From positions 1 to 64,000 of the forward strand of contig NZ_JAADJV010000008.1 in assembly GCF_011684115.1 (NCBI RefSeq): a stretch of 64,000 nt of DNA, in the 5' to 3' direction. Positions 45,256 to 55,038 of this stretch are shown in pieces. The translations under genes and the position numbers were made by a program. Positions within the stretch are counted from its first letter, which is position 1. Each line of letters opens with the position of its first letter. The notes under the pieces are model-generated. The model was not told the DNA's origin, ran no database searches, and saw only the letters and a program-made list of their open reading frames with translations. The DNA is from Rahnella aceris. GTDB lineage: Bacteria; Pseudomonadota; Gammaproteobacteria; Enterobacterales; Enterobacteriaceae.

Positions 45256-45768
45256 TTACTCGGTCGTGCTGGTACTACTCGTCTTCTGGGCAGAAGAGGG
45301 CTGTAATCCAGATAACTGCATTTGCATCTGTTTCATGCGCTGCTCATGTTTCTGGTTCAATACATCTTTTTGCTCAGGGGTCAGCAGATTAAACATCTGG
45401 TTGCGGATGCGGGCCATTTCGACCTGACGATCCACCTGCTCCTGAGCCATTAATTCAGCTTGTGCTCGCACGGCGGCCTGATCAAACTTTTCGGCGGTAA
45501 CCAGCCTGTGCATCGTTTCTATCTGTTCTACATTTACATGGGGTAGATCTTTACGAGCCTGGTGCATCAGGTCACGCATTTGCTGGCGCTGTTGCTCAGT
45601 AAGATTTACACCATCAAACATGGTGTTGCGTTCCTGAGGCTTATCCAACATCGTGCTATCATGTTCTGCTGGCATCGCCGACACTGGTTTCGCACCATCT
45701 GCTAAAACGACACCTGAACTCAGCGTCAGAAGCGTGGCCAAACCGAATGAAGCTGCCTTAAACATCAC
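45256..45768 (-). CDS. cpxP: Periplasmic Cpx pathway modulator CpxP
   Basis: Periplasmic chaperone-like protein that restrains the CpxA sensor and helps DegP remove misfolded pili and membrane proteins. The 170-residue precursor has a signal peptide ([23 protein letters not shown]). The two LTxxQ-type motifs that define the family are present: [14 protein letters not shown] (about 55) and [18 protein letters not shown] (about 128). The S/T-rich tail differs from E. coli. It is divergent from cpxRA with a CpxR box between, so it is strongly Cpx-induced. The ATG at 45765 is an equally possible start. Confidence 0.94.
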   Translation of the reverse strand: MMFKAASFGLATLLTLSSGVVLADGAKPVSAMPAEHDSTMLDKPQERNTMFDGVNLTEQQRQQMRDLMHQARKDLPHVNVEQIETMHRLVTAEKFDQAAVRAQAELMAQEQVDRQVEMARIRNQMFNLLTPEQKDVLNQKHEQRMKQMQMQLSGLQPSSAQKTSSTSTTE

Positions 45769-45850
45769 ATACTCCTAAAGTCTTTATCGCTTCATCGCGA
45801 ATCATTGAAAAGCAGTCTAAACCTGCTGCTGCAAACAAGCGTCAGTGCTT

Positions 45851-45865
45851 GTAAAAGTACGTAAA
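45851..45865. promoter_or_regulatory. CpxR binding site between cpxP and cpxR
   Basis: GTAAA, five bases, GTAAA is a perfect CpxR box. It lies 83-97 bp from the cpxP start and 53-67 bp from the cpxR start, so it can drive both cpxP and positive autoregulation of cpxRA. Confidence 0.88.
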
Positions 45866-45917
45866 GTCATGGAATAGCGGCAATTGATGACGTATTTTGC
45901 GTCTAGAGGTAAATACA

Positions 45918-46619
45918 ATGAATAAAATTTTGTTAGTTGATGACGACCGTGAACTGACTTCACTTTTGAAAGAATTGCTCGAAATGGAAGGCTTTAATGT
46001 TGTAGTGGCTTACGACGGTGAGCAGGCATTAGAGAAAATCGATAATACCATCGATCTTCTGTTACTTGACGTGATGATGCCGAAGAAAAACGGCATTGAA
46101 ACCCTTAAAGAATTACGCCAGCGCCATCAGACGCCAGTGATTATGTTAACTGCTCGTGGCAGTGAATTAGACCGTGTCCTCGGCCTCGAACTGGGTGCCG
46201 ATGACTATCTGCCAAAACCGTTTAACGACCGTGAGCTTGTGGCACGTATCCGGGCCATGTTGCGGCGTTCTAACTGGAGCGAACAGCAGCAAACCAATGA
46301 GAACAACGGTTCACCGACGCTTGAAGTCGATGGCTTACAACTGAACCCCGGCCGTCAGGAAGCCAGCTTTAACGGTGAAGCGCTGGATTTAACCGGCACT
46401 GAATTCACCCTGTTGTACTTACTGGCAAAACATCTCGGACAGGTCGTTTCCCGCGAACATCTGAGTCAGGAAGTGCTGGGTAAACGTCTGACGCCGTTTG
46501 ACCGTGCTATTGATATGCACATCTCCAATTTACGCCGTAAATTACCCGATCGTCAGGACGGACATCCATGGTTTAAAACCCTGCGTGGACGCGGTTATCT
46601 GATGGTTTCTGCTTCATGA
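45918..46619 (+). CDS. cpxR: Envelope-stress response regulator CpxR
   Basis: OmpR/PhoB-type response regulator that activates envelope folding and degradation factors. The 233-residue protein has a receiver domain with the acidic pocket VDDD, the phosphoacceptor Asp51 in LLLLDVMMP, and Lys in YLPKPFNDREL (about 104). The winged-helix domain follows with FTLLYLLAKHLGQVVSRE and DMHISNLRRKL...RGRGYLM. I chose the ATG at 45918 with AGAGGT upstream. It overlaps cpxA by ATGA and is autoactivated through the CpxR box. Confidence 0.98.
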   Translation: MNKILLVDDDRELTSLLKELLEMEGFNVVVAYDGEQALEKIDNTIDLLLLDVMMPKKNGIETLKELRQRHQTPVIMLTARGSELDRVLGLELGADDYLPKPFNDRELVARIRAMLRRSNWSEQQQTNENNGSPTLEVDGLQLNPGRQEASFNGEALDLTGTEFTLLYLLAKHLGQVVSREHLSQEVLGKRLTPFDRAIDMHISNLRRKLPDRQDGHPWFKTLRGRGYLMVSAS

Positions 46620-47986
46620 TAAACAGTCTTACGGCACGTATTTTTGCCATTTTCTGGTTCACATTAGCCTTAGTGCTGATGCTGGTATTAATGGTGCCGA
46701 AACTCGATTCACGCCAGATTACGCCGTTGCTTGATAACGAGCAGCGGCAAGGCCTGATGATTGAACAACACGTTGAAGCTGAACTGGCGACCGATCCTGC
46801 CAATGACCTGATGTGGTGGCGCCGGTTGTTCCGTGCCATCGACAAATGGGCACCGCCGGGTCAACGCTTGTTGCTGGTGACCAGCGAAGGGCGCGTTATT
46901 GGCGCTCAGCGCAATGAAATGCAGATCGTACGTAACTTTATCGGCCAGTCGGATAACTCAGATCGTCCAAAGAAGAAAAAATATGGTCGCGTCGAAATGG
47001 TGGGGCCTTTCTCCGTTCGTGATGGCGAAGACAACTACCAGCTTTACCTGATGCGCCCCGCCAGCAGTTCTCAGTCTGATTTTATCAACCTGATGTTCGA
47101 CCGTCCGCTATTGCTGCTAATCGTCACCATGCTGATCAGCGCCCCGCTGTTGCTCTGGCTGGCGTGGAGCCTGGCAAAACCTGCACGTAAGCTGAAAAAC
47201 GCCGCAGACGACGTTGCACGCGGCAATCTCAAGCAGCATCCGGAACTCGAAGCCGGACCGCAGGAATTCCTTGCGACAGGTGCCAGTTTCAACCAGATGG
47301 TCAGCGCACTCGAACGAATGGTAACAGCACAGCAACGGCTGATTTCGGATATCTCACACGAGCTACGTACCCCACTGACGCGCCTGCAACTGGCCACCGC
47401 GTTGATGAGACGTCGTCATGGTGAGGGTAAAGAGCTGCAACGTATCGAAAATGAGGCTCAGCGCCTTGATGGCATGATCAATGACCTGCTGGTGTTATCA
47501 CGCAGCCAGCATAAAAATGAATTATCGCGCGAAACCCTGAAGGCCAGCGAATTGTGGGCGGGTGTGATTGATGATGCACAGTTTGAAGCCGAACAGATGG
47601 GTAAAAACCTTGAGGTCACGTCGCCACCTGGCCCATGGAAACTGATCGGTAATGCTGCGGCTCTCGACAGTGCGCTGGAAAACATCATCCGTAACGCCCT
47701 GCGTTATTCGCATCATCACATTGTCCTGAACTTCGCCCACGACAGTGAAGGGATCACTATCACCGTTGATGACGATGGCCCTGGTGTGAGTGAAGAAGAT
47801 CGTGAACAGATTTTCCGTCCGTTCTACCGCACTGATGAAGCGCGTGATCGGGAATCCGGCGGCACCGGCCTTGGGCTGGCGATCGTGGATACCGCGGTTC
47901 AGCAGCACAGAGGCAAGGTAAAAGCCGAAGACAGCCCGCTGGGCGGCCTTCGTTTGATTATCTGGCTGCCGCTGCACCAGCGTTAA
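46616..47986 (+). CDS. cpxA: Envelope-stress sensor histidine kinase CpxA
   Basis: Inner-membrane kinase/phosphatase partner of CpxR. The 456-residue protein has a first helix (about 8-27), a periplasmic sensor (28-162), a second helix (about 164-184) and a HAMP domain (185-238). The H-box is [16 protein letters not shown] with His248, and the N, G1 and G2 boxes are [17 protein letters not shown] and [10 protein letters not shown]. Translation is coupled to cpxR by a 4-bp ATGA overlap. The periplasmic part, restrained by CpxP, detects misfolded proteins and surface contact. Confidence 0.98.
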   Translation: MINSLTARIFAIFWFTLALVLMLVLMVPKLDSRQITPLLDNEQRQGLMIEQHVEAELATDPANDLMWWRRLFRAIDKWAPPGQRLLLVTSEGRVIGAQRNEMQIVRNFIGQSDNSDRPKKKKYGRVEMVGPFSVRDGEDNYQLYLMRPASSSQSDFINLMFDRPLLLLIVTMLISAPLLLWLAWSLAKPARKLKNAADDVARGNLKQHPELEAGPQEFLATGASFNQMVSALERMVTAQQRLISDISHELRTPLTRLQLATALMRRRHGEGKELQRIENEAQRLDGMINDLLVLSRSQHKNELSRETLKASELWAGVIDDAQFEAEQMGKNLEVTSPPGPWKLIGNAAALDSALENIIRNALRYSHHHIVLNFAHDSEGITITVDDDGPGVSEEDREQIFRPFYRTDEARDRESGGTGLGLAIVDTAVQQHRGKVKAEDSPLGGLRLIIWLPLHQR

Positions 47987-48023
47987 GATTCTGCTATTCT
48001 GCGTCCCTCTATCAGGGGGACGC

Positions 48024-48497
48024 ATGCTTAACATTGTTTTATTTGAACCAGAAATCCCGCCCAACACCGGCAACATTATCCGCCTGTGTGCCAACACCGG
48101 ATGTCAGCTTCACCTCATCGAACCTTTGGGCTTTGGCTGGGACGATAAACGTCTGCGCCGTGCCGGGCTCGATTACCATGAATTCGCCCATATAAAGCAT
48201 CACGCTAATTATGACGCTTTCCTCAGCAGCGAAAATCCACAACGTCTTTTTGCCCTGACAACCAAAGGCACGCCAGCGCATAGCGCCGTGAGCTATCAGG
48301 ATAATGATTTCCTGCTGTTTGGCCCTGAAACTCGCGGCTTACCGGCGTCTATTCTGGATAATCTGCCCGCACAGCAGAAAATTCGCATTCCTATGCGCGC
48401 AGAAAGTCGCAGCATGAACTTGTCGAATGCTGTTTCTGTGGTGGTTTATGAAGCCTGGCGTCAACTGGGATATCCGGGCGCATTGCTGAAAGAATAG
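48024..48497 (+). CDS. trmL: tRNA (cytidine/uridine-34 2'-O)-methyltransferase
   Basis: SPOUT-family enzyme that methylates the wobble ribose of tRNA-Leu (CmAA and cmnm5UmAA) using SAM. The 157 residues equal E. coli TrmL (YibK). The trefoil-knot motifs are [26 protein letters not shown] [17 protein letters not shown] at the N-terminus, [11 protein letters not shown] (about 97), and the knot-closing [28 protein letters not shown] precedes the ATG at 48024. In E. coli trmL is far from cpxA; here the two are 37 bp apart. Confidence 0.96.
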   Translation: MLNIVLFEPEIPPNTGNIIRLCANTGCQLHLIEPLGFGWDDKRLRRAGLDYHEFAHIKHHANYDAFLSSENPQRLFALTTKGTPAHSAVSYQDNDFLLFGPETRGLPASILDNLPAQQKIRIPMRAESRSMNLSNAVSVVVYEAWRQLGYPGALLKE

Positions 48498-48549
48498 CGG
48501 AATGGAAGTGAAGAAGATGGCATGCAAATTCATGCCATCTGAAAGCCCG

Positions 48550-49371
48550 TCAGATACCGTCGCCGAATTCAAAACCCTGCGCAATACCGTTGAAATGCTG
48601 ATCCATATCCATGGAAGGACGCTCGCTTTCCGGACGCCCGACAATTCGCGCCGGAACGCCTGCAGCCGTGGTGTGCGGAGGAACTGATTGCAACACGACT
48701 GAGCCCGCACCGATTTTCGCACCAGCACCCACTTCAATATTGCCGAGGATTTTCGCACCGGCACCAATCATGACGCCTTCACGGATTTTAGGGTGGCGGT
48801 CACCGCAGGTTTTTCCTGTACCACCAAGCGTCACAGATTGCAGAATCGATACGTCATTCTCAACCACGGCCGTTTCACCGATGACAATCCCGGTGGCGTG
48901 GTCAAACATGATGCCGCAGCCAATACGCGCCGCCGGGTGAATATCTACGCCGAATGACACTGAAATCTGATTTTGGAAATAAATCGCCAGCGCTTTACGA
49001 TCCTGCTTCCACAGCCAGTTACCGATACGGTATGCCTGCAGCGCGTGGAATCCTTTCAGATAGAGTAACGGGGTGGAATATTTGTCGACTGCCGCATCAC
49101 GCTGATGCACAGCCAGAATGTCACGGGCAGCAGAGAGGATCATTTGTTCGTCGTTGCGATAGGCTTCTTCGACAACTTCACGGATCGCCATCGCAGGCAT
49201 AATCGGATTGCCCAACTTGTTGGCCAGAATGTAGCTCAACGCGCCGCCCAGCGTTTCATGTTTTAGCAACGTCGCATGGAAAAAACTGGCCAGCATCGGT
49301 TCACACTCAGCCAGCGCTCTCGCCTCTGATTTAATGTTATTCCAGACCAGTTCTAATTCTTCTAGCGACAT
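48550..49371 (-). CDS. cysE: Serine acetyltransferase
   Basis: Acetylates serine with acetyl-CoA to O-acetylserine, the precursor of cysteine. The 273-residue protein has an N-terminal helical trimerisation domain and a C-terminal left-handed beta-helix built from hexapeptide repeats (DIHPAARIGCGIMFDHATGIVIGE, VSILQSVTLGGTGKTCGDRHP, VMIGAGAKILGNIEVGAGAKIGAGSV, each seen as repeats). The tail ending in DGI is the motif that inserts into O-acetylserine sulfhydrylase CysK. I start at the ATG at 49371, which matches E. coli; a GTG lies one codon upstream. Cysteine feedback is expected. Confidence 0.97.
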   Translation of the reverse strand: MSLEELELVWNNIKSEARALAECEPMLASFFHATLLKHETLGGALSYILANKLGNPIMPAMAIREVVEEAYRNDEQMILSAARDILAVHQRDAAVDKYSTPLLYLKGFHALQAYRIGNWLWKQDRKALAIYFQNQISVSFGVDIHPAARIGCGIMFDHATGIVIGETAVVENDVSILQSVTLGGTGKTCGDRHPKIREGVMIGAGAKILGNIEVGAGAKIGAGSVVLQSVPPHTTAAGVPARIVGRPESERPSMDMDQHFNGIAQGFEFGDGI

Positions 49372-49458
49372 CACTTTTCCTTACGACTTTGCAAGTTCGG
49401 GTAATAAAAAGCCGCCCTGTCGGGAATACCAACAAGGTGGCTATTCTGCAGATGCCTT

Positions 49459-50478
49459 TCAGTGGCTGTGTTTTTCATCCTTGCTCGCACGGGCAAGCAA
49501 ACTGATCGCCGCTTCACGCGCATCTTTACCGCAGTACAAGACCTGGTAAATCTGTTCAGTGATTGGCATTTCAACGTTATTACGCTGCGCCAGAGCCCGT
49601 ACTTCTTTCGTATTGCGATAGCCTTCAACAACCTGACCGATGGTGTCCTGAGCAGTCTGAACATCCTTGCCTTGCCCCAGCATAATGCCAAAGCGACGGT
49701 TACGGGACTGGTTATCTGTGCAGGTTAACACCAAATCACCCAAGCCTGCCATGCCCATAAATGTGGCCGGATCAGCGCCTAAAGCGGAACCCAGGCGGGT
49801 CATTTCAGCCAGACCACGGGTAATCAGCGCGGTTCTTGCATTAGCCCCAAAGCCGATACCATCGGACATTCCGGCACCAATCGCGATAACGTTTTTAATC
49901 GCACCGCCCAACTGAACCCCGATAAAATCGGGATTGCTGTAAACACGGAAGCTTTTGCCACAGTGCAGCAATTGCTGCAGATCTTCGGCAAAACTGGCAT
50001 CAGTGGCGGCCAGTGAGATTGCCGTTGGCATACCTGCCGCCAGTTCTTTGGCGAATGTCGGCCCGGAAACCACCGCTAACGGAATGGCATCACCGAGTTC
50101 TTCGCGCGCGACATCCTGCAACAGACGGCCGGTTTCTGCTTCCAGCCCTTTCGTCGCCCATACCACGCGCGCATCAGGGCGCAAATGGGGTTTCAGCTGA
50201 CGCAAAACGTCACCAAATACATGGCTGGGTACCACAACCAGCACATTACGGCTGGCCGCTAACGCGACAGACAGATTGGTTTCGAGCAACAGATTATCGG
50301 GGAACGGAACATCAGGAAGGAATTCCTGATTACAACGGGCACGTTGTAATGCGTTGATGTGGTCGGGATTATGTCCCCACAGCACAACGGGATGGCCATT
50401 TCTGGCAAGAGTAATCGCTAAAGCGGTGCCGTACGAGCCGGCACCGATCACTGTCATTGACGCATTGACGGTTTTCAT
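49459..50478 (-). CDS. gpsA: NAD(P)-dependent glycerol-3-phosphate dehydrogenase
   Basis: Reduces dihydroxyacetone phosphate to sn-glycerol-3-phosphate for phospholipid synthesis. The 339-residue protein equals E. coli GpsA. It has the Rossmann motif [12 protein letters not shown] (about residue 10), [17 protein letters not shown] (about 140), the catalytic Lys in [17 protein letters not shown] (about 196), and [14 protein letters not shown]. Its ATG overlaps the secB stop by one base (TGATG), so translation is coupled. cysE follows 87 bp downstream. Confidence 0.98.
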   Translation of the reverse strand: MKTVNASMTVIGAGSYGTALAITLARNGHPVVLWGHNPDHINALQRARCNQEFLPDVPFPDNLLLETNLSVALAASRNVLVVVPSHVFGDVLRQLKPHLRPDARVVWATKGLEAETGRLLQDVAREELGDAIPLAVVSGPTFAKELAAGMPTAISLAATDASFAEDLQQLLHCGKSFRVYSNPDFIGVQLGGAIKNVIAIGAGMSDGIGFGANARTALITRGLAEMTRLGSALGADPATFMGMAGLGDLVLTCTDNQSRNRRFGIMLGQGKDVQTAQDTIGQVVEGYRNTKEVRALAQRNNVEMPITEQIYQVLYCGKDAREAAISLLARASKDEKHSH

Positions 50479-50948
50479 CAGGCATCCTGATGCGGTTCAG
50501 CACCTTCGCCTTCAGCTTGCTGTTGCAGATAGTTCATGAACAGAGCGTCAAAGTTAACAGGTGCAAGGTTCAGTTGCGGGAAGGTACCGCGGGAAACCAG
50601 GCTGGTGATGCACTCACGGGCATACGGGAACAGAATGTTCGGGCAATATGCACCCAGGCAATGCGCCATCTGGTTGCCATCAATACCGGAGATAGTGAAG
50701 ATACCACCCTGCTGAACTTCGCACAGGAACGCAGTTTCGTCGCCCAGTGAAGAAGTTACCGTCACACGCAAGACGACTTCATATACGCCTTCAGCCAGCT
50801 GGCTGGAAGCGGTATCAAGATCCAGTTTAACTTCTGGCTGCCAGTCTTGCTGGAAAACCTGAGGCGCATTTGGCGCTTCAAAAGAGATGTCTTTGGTGTA
50901 GATACGTTGGATCTGGAAAGCCATCTCGGTGTTATTTTGTTCTGACAT
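50478..50948 (-). CDS. secB: Protein-export chaperone SecB
   Basis: Tetrameric cytoplasmic chaperone that keeps preproteins unfolded and hands them to SecA. The 156-residue protein shows [19 protein letters not shown], the SecA-contacting acidic region [13 protein letters not shown] and [17 protein letters not shown]. The C-terminal tail [14 protein letters not shown] [18 protein letters not shown] is followed by an acidic end. It is first in a secB-gpsA pair, with a one-base overlap. grxC lies 64 bp upstream on the same strand. Confidence 0.98.
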   Translation of the reverse strand: MSEQNNTEMAFQIQRIYTKDISFEAPNAPQVFQQDWQPEVKLDLDTASSQLAEGVYEVVLRVTVTSSLGDETAFLCEVQQGGIFTISGIDGNQMAHCLGAYCPNILFPYARECITSLVSRGTFPQLNLAPVNFDALFMNYLQQQAEGEGAEPHQDA

Positions 50949-51012
50949 GTGAGTAGTACCCTCGGGTTAATAGTCCTTTTAAACACTTAATGAAAAACAG
51001 CCGCCGCCTTTA

Positions 51013-51264
51013 TTAACCCAGCATTGGGTCAAGGCCACCGCGTGCATCAAGTGCATGTAAATCATCACAACCGCCGACATGCTGCCCATCGATAAAAATC
51101 TGAGGAACGGTTGAACGACCGCTGCGGGCGATCATTTTTTCACGTTTATCTGCATCGCCGTCGATAGCGATTTCATCGAATGAAGCTCCTTTGCTATTAA
51201 GCAGAGCTTTCGCACGATGGCAATAAGGGCAGGTTGCCTTGGTGTAGATTTCAATTTTTGCCAT
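51013..51264 (-). CDS. grxC: Glutaredoxin 3
   Basis: Small glutathione-dependent disulfide reductase. The 83 residues equal E. coli Grx3. The active site is CPYC (Cys12, Cys15) after IEIYTKAT, with the cis-proline TVPQIFIDGQHVGGCDDLHAL near residues 53-72. The ATG at 51264 has GAGGTGG upstream and is preferred to the in-frame ATG at 51273. It lies between yibN and secB, an order conserved in enterobacteria. Confidence 0.97.
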   Translation of the reverse strand: MAKIEIYTKATCPYCHRAKALLNSKGASFDEIAIDGDADKREKMIARSGRSTVPQIFIDGQHVGGCDDLHALDARGGLDPMLG

Positions 51265-51317
51265 GGGTTCCACCTCAGAGTCGTAAAATTGAGTGCCGTA
51301 GCAGTTGGCTTAATGTC

Positions 51318-51749
51318 TTATTTACCGCGCACTAAAGGCAGGTTTTCACTGCTCCAGCCGCTGATACCTTCTTTGAGTGTAAACACGCGCTCAAAACCAG
51401 CAGCAATAAGGCCTTCAGCCGCAGTGCGGGAAGTTTGTCCTGTGGCACAAACCACGATAACAGGCTGTGCTTTATGTTTGGTCAGCTCACCCAGGTTGTT
51501 GTTCTTGATGTCAGCAGACAAAACATTCTGTGATTCAGCGATGTGGCCTTTGCGGAATTCTTCACGCGCGCGAACATCGACAACGATGGCATCTTCTTTG
51601 TTAATCAGGCGGGTTGCTTCGCCACGGGTGATCTCTTTAACTTTAGAAAAACGTGTTTTAAAGGTGGTCACAATTACTGCAATCAGTAACGCAACCCACG
51701 CCAGGCTGAGAACCGGATGCGCACTGATGAATGGCATAATATCTTGCAT
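51318..51749 (-). CDS. yibN: Membrane-anchored rhodanese-like protein YibN
   Basis: A 143-residue protein with one N-terminal membrane helix (about 11-29) and a cytoplasmic rhodanese domain ([26 protein letters not shown] ... [16 protein letters not shown] as landmarks). The active-site loop is CATGQTSR with Cys101, so sulfur transfer is possible. The E. coli protein, as I recall it, lacks this cysteine. The ATG at 51749 matches E. coli MQEIMQF; its RBS (GGGAG) is somewhat distant. The physiological partner is unknown. Confidence 0.92.
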   Translation of the reverse strand: MQDIMPFISAHPVLSLAWVALLIAVIVTTFKTRFSKVKEITRGEATRLINKEDAIVVDVRAREEFRKGHIAESQNVLSADIKNNNLGELTKHKAQPVIVVCATGQTSRTAAEGLIAAGFERVFTLKEGISGWSSENLPLVRGK

Positions 51750-52053
51750 GGGGTGTAGCAACTCCCGTCAGTTGGGGGAAAATTCAAGGCTTCAGAGTAT
51801 ACCTGCGCGTCGGAGCAAATACAGCCAGTAAGCGCGGGTGAATGCCACAATCTGCGGCACATCCTGGAAAATTAACACGGCTTTATGCCGAAAGTTAACC
51901 CTCACCCCGCCTCATCTTTGATCTCCTCGGGCTATTCACACACGGCGCTGGGGTAAAATCAGCCCGCCTGAGTGCATTTAGCCGCGCCTGTTCATGCCGT
52001 TGCAACTGGCGAGCCTATTGAGCATTTCATCTTTTAAACTGAGGTCAATTGAC
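51750..52053. promoter_or_regulatory. yibN-gpmM divergent intergenic region
   Basis: A 304-bp gap that must contain promoters for both directions. A -10-like TAAAAT (51954-51959) lies about 95 bp before gpmM, but no well-spaced -35 was found. Open frame extends upstream of gpmM without an RBS. Nothing else stands out. Confidence 0.4.
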
Positions 52054-53598
52054 ATGTCGAGCAACAAAAAACCGATGGTTCTGGTGATTCTGGATGGCTA
52101 CGGGCATCGTGAAGAACAACAAGATAACGCAATTCTGAATGCCAAAACCCCCGTCATGGATAATCTGTGGGCCACTCACCCGCATACCCTTATCGCCGCA
52201 TCCGGGCTGGACGTCGGTCTGCCTGATGGTCAGATGGGAAACTCCGAAGTAGGCCATGTCAATTTAGGTGCCGGCCGCATCGTGTATCAGGATCTCACCC
52301 GTCTGGACAAAGAAATTAAAGAAGGCGACTTCTTTAATAATAGCGTACTGACTGGCGCTGTTGATCGCGCAATCGCCGCAGGTAAAGCGGTTCACATTAT
52401 GGGTCTGTTATCTGCGGGCGGCGTTCACAGCCACGAAGACCACATCATGGCGATGGTCGAACTGGCACAACGCCGTGGCGCGAAAGCCATTTATCTGCAT
52501 GCCTTCCTGGATGGTCGCGATACACCACCACGCAGCGCTGAAGCGGCGCTGAAACGCTTCTCAGAGAAATTCGCACAAATCGGTACGGGTCGTATTGCGT
52601 CAATCGTGGGCCGTTATTACGCCATGGATCGCGATAACCGCTGGGATCGCGTGCAACTGGCCTATGATTTGATGTCACAGGCAAAAGGCGCATTTACTGC
52701 CGATAATGCACTGGCGGGTCTGCAGGCCGCTTATGCCCGTGATGAAAATGATGAATTCGTGAAGCCAACCGTATTGCAGGCAGCAGGTGAAGAATCCGCG
52801 GCCATCAATGACGGCGATGCACTGATCTTCATGAACTTCCGCGCAGACCGGGCCCGCGAAATCACCCGCGCCTTTATCAGTCCGGATTTCGATGGTTTTG
52901 CCCGCGAAAAAGTCATCAACTTCGGCGATTTCATCATGCTGACCGAATATGCTGCAGACATCAACGCAGCTTGCGCCTATCCACCGGCATCACTGAAAAA
53001 TACGCTGGGTGAATGGCTGATGGCGCACGGCAAAACGCAGTTGCGTATTTCCGAAACTGAGAAATATGCCCATGTCACCTTCTTCTTTAACGGGGGCATG
53101 GAAGATTCGTTTGAAGGCGAAGACCGTATTCTGGTGAAATCACCAAACGTGGCGACTTATGACCTGCAACCGGAAATGAGCTCTGCTGAACTGACGGAAA
53201 AGCTGCTCGGCGCAATCAGCAGTGGTAAGTACGACACCATCATTTGTAACTATCCGAATGGCGACATGGTCGGTCATACCGGCGTTTACGACGCAGCAGT
53301 GAGTGCCGTTGAAGCACTCGATAAATGTGTTGCTCAGGTTGTGGACGCAGTGAAAGCCGTGGGTGGTCAGTTGCTGATTACCGCCGACCACGGTAATGCA
53401 GAACAAATGCGTGACCCGGCGACCGGTCAGGCACACACTGCACACACCAGCCTGCCGGTTCCGCTGATTTATATCGGCGGAAATGCACAAGCGGTTGAAG
53501 GCGGTAAATTATCTGATATCGCGCCAACTATGCTTTCACTGATGGGCATGGAAATTCCGCCGGAAATGAGCGGCAAGCCGCTGTTTATCGCGCGTTAA
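52054..53598 (+). CDS. gpmM: 2,3-bisphosphoglycerate-independent phosphoglycerate mutase
   Basis: Manganese enzyme that interconverts 3- and 2-phosphoglycerate. The 514-residue protein equals E. coli GpmM. The nucleophile Ser64 is in [15 protein letters not shown]. Metal ligands are in VLVILDGYG (Asp14), [15 protein letters not shown] (about 400) and [13 protein letters not shown] (about 445). I chose the ATG at 52054 (GAGGTCA upstream); the frame is open for 20 more codons upstream with no RBS. A strong terminator follows, and envC begins beyond it. Confidence 0.97.
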   Translation: MSSNKKPMVLVILDGYGHREEQQDNAILNAKTPVMDNLWATHPHTLIAASGLDVGLPDGQMGNSEVGHVNLGAGRIVYQDLTRLDKEIKEGDFFNNSVLTGAVDRAIAAGKAVHIMGLLSAGGVHSHEDHIMAMVELAQRRGAKAIYLHAFLDGRDTPPRSAEAALKRFSEKFAQIGTGRIASIVGRYYAMDRDNRWDRVQLAYDLMSQAKGAFTADNALAGLQAAYARDENDEFVKPTVLQAAGEESAAINDGDALIFMNFRADRAREITRAFISPDFDGFAREKVINFGDFIMLTEYAADINAACAYPPASLKNTLGEWLMAHGKTQLRISETEKYAHVTFFFNGGMEDSFEGEDRILVKSPNVATYDLQPEMSSAELTEKLLGAISSGKYDTIICNYPNGDMVGHTGVYDAAVSAVEALDKCVAQVVDAVKAVGGQLLITADHGNAEQMRDPATGQAHTAHTSLPVPLIYIGGNAQAVEGGKLSDIAPTMLSLMGMEIPPEMSGKPLFIAR

Positions 53599-53616
53599 TT
53601 TCTGTTAAAAACCGTC

Positions 53617-53654
53617 AAAAAAGGCGTACTGACACCCGTTGGTACGCCTTTTTT
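53617..53654 (+). terminator. Intrinsic terminator of gpmM
   Basis: AAGGCGTAC and GTACGCCTT pair around a 12-nt loop and are followed by T, about 20 bp after the gpmM stop. Confidence 0.88.
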
Positions 53655-53770
53655 GTTTGTGCATCAGCGGGTTGATTAGTGTTACGATACGAAAAGGGAC
53701 AGCCATATTGTCTATCATCCACGGTCGACAAGCGGAAAAAAGTTTGAGCAAATTCAATCATTTCAGCCTG

Positions 53771-55036
53771 ATGAGAACCCGCCTTTCCGCTCAGGACAAG
53801 GCCGTATCTGCCTTCCCATCTCCAGCCTTACTACTTTGCGTTTCCCTGCTGTCTCTTTCTGTGAGTGTGCATGCTGACGACAATAAAGATCAGCTCAAAA
53901 CCATTCAGCAAAACATCGCGGAAAAAGAGAAAAGCGTAAAACAGCAGAAACAGCAACGCGGCACGTTATTGCAGCAATTGCAGGCGCAGGAAAAAACCAT
54001 CGCCTCAGCCAGCAGTCAGTTACGCAGCACTCAGTCAACCCTCGCCACGTTGGGAAAAGACATTTCCGGGCTGAATGCGTCCATTGATAAATTGCAAAAA
54101 CAGCAAAAGACGCAGGAAGCTATTCTGGCAAAGCAGCTCGATGCCGCATTCCGGATCGGGCAGCATAAAGGCCTGCAATTACTGCTGAGCAGCGAAGAGA
54201 GCGCACGCAGCGAGAGGATCCTGGCTTATTTTGGTTATCTGAATGAAGCGCGACAGAAAACCATTGAGGACCTGAAACAGACCCGAGCCACGCTGGCTGA
54301 ACAGCGTGTTTCTTTGCAATCGAAACAAACCCAGCAAAAAAGCCTGCTGAGTGAACAACAAACCCAGCAGCAGAAACTCGAACAGGCTCGTGCCGCCCGT
54401 AAGCAAACGCTCACGGCACTGGAGTCTTCATTGCAAAAAGATGAGCAGAGCCTGACCGAACTGCGCGCTAACGAATCCAGCCTGCAAAACAAAATTGCCG
54501 CTGCCGAACGTGCTGCCAAAGCACGCGCAGAAAAAGAAGCCCGCGAAGCTGCGGCAGTCAGAGCGAAAGAACAGCAGGCGAAGAAATCCGGTTCCACCTA
54601 CAAACCGACCCAAAGCGAGCAATCTCTGATGGCCCGTACCGGCGGTCTGGGCAGACCATCAGGTCAAAATATGTGGCCTGTTAATGGTTCGTTGATACAT
54701 CGCTTCGGCGAACAGCTGCAGGGTGAACTACGCTGGAAAGGGATTGTTATCTCAGCAAGAGAAGGCAGTGATGTCCGGGCGATTGCTGACGGACGCGTCA
54801 TTCTGGCGGACTGGTTACAGGGATACGGTTTGGTTGTGGTTATCGATCACGGCAAAGGCGATATGAGTCTGTACGGTTACAACCAGGATGCACTGGTCAG
54901 CGTAGGCGACCAGGTCAGAACGGGCCAGGCCATTGCTAAAGTTGGGAACAGCGGCGGACAAGGCCAGCCATCGCTGTATTTTGAAATTCGTCGTCAGGGC
55001 CAGGCCGTTAATCCACAGCCGTGGTTGGGAAGATAG
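53771..55036 (+). CDS. envC: Murein hydrolase activator EnvC
   Basis: Periplasmic activator of amidases AmiA and AmiB at the septum, recruited by FtsEX. From the ATG at 53771 it is 421 residues (E. coli 419). It has a signal peptide ending near VSVHA, a long coiled coil (about 38-270, rich in K/Q/E heptads), and a C-terminal degenerate LytM/M23 domain (about 310-421) with GSLIHRFGEQLQGELRWKGIVI and SLYFEIRRQGQAVNPQPWLGR. The metal ligands of active LytM enzymes are not all present, which fits a non-catalytic role. A TTG at 53708 with AGGGA upstream is a possible longer start. Confidence 0.93.
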   Translation: MRTRLSAQDKAVSAFPSPALLLCVSLLSLSVSVHADDNKDQLKTIQQNIAEKEKSVKQQKQQRGTLLQQLQAQEKTIASASSQLRSTQSTLATLGKDISGLNASIDKLQKQQKTQEAILAKQLDAAFRIGQHKGLQLLLSSEESARSERILAYFGYLNEARQKTIEDLKQTRATLAEQRVSLQSKQTQQKSLLSEQQTQQQKLEQARAARKQTLTALESSLQKDEQSLTELRANESSLQNKIAAAERAAKARAEKEAREAAAVRAKEQQAKKSGSTYKPTQSEQSLMARTGGLGRPSGQNMWPVNGSLIHRFGEQLQGELRWKGIVISAREGSDVRAIADGRVILADWLQGYGLVVVIDHGKGDMSLYGYNQDALVSVGDQVRTGQAIAKVGNSGGQGQPSLYFEIRRQGQAVNPQPWLGR

Positions 55037-55038
55037 CA

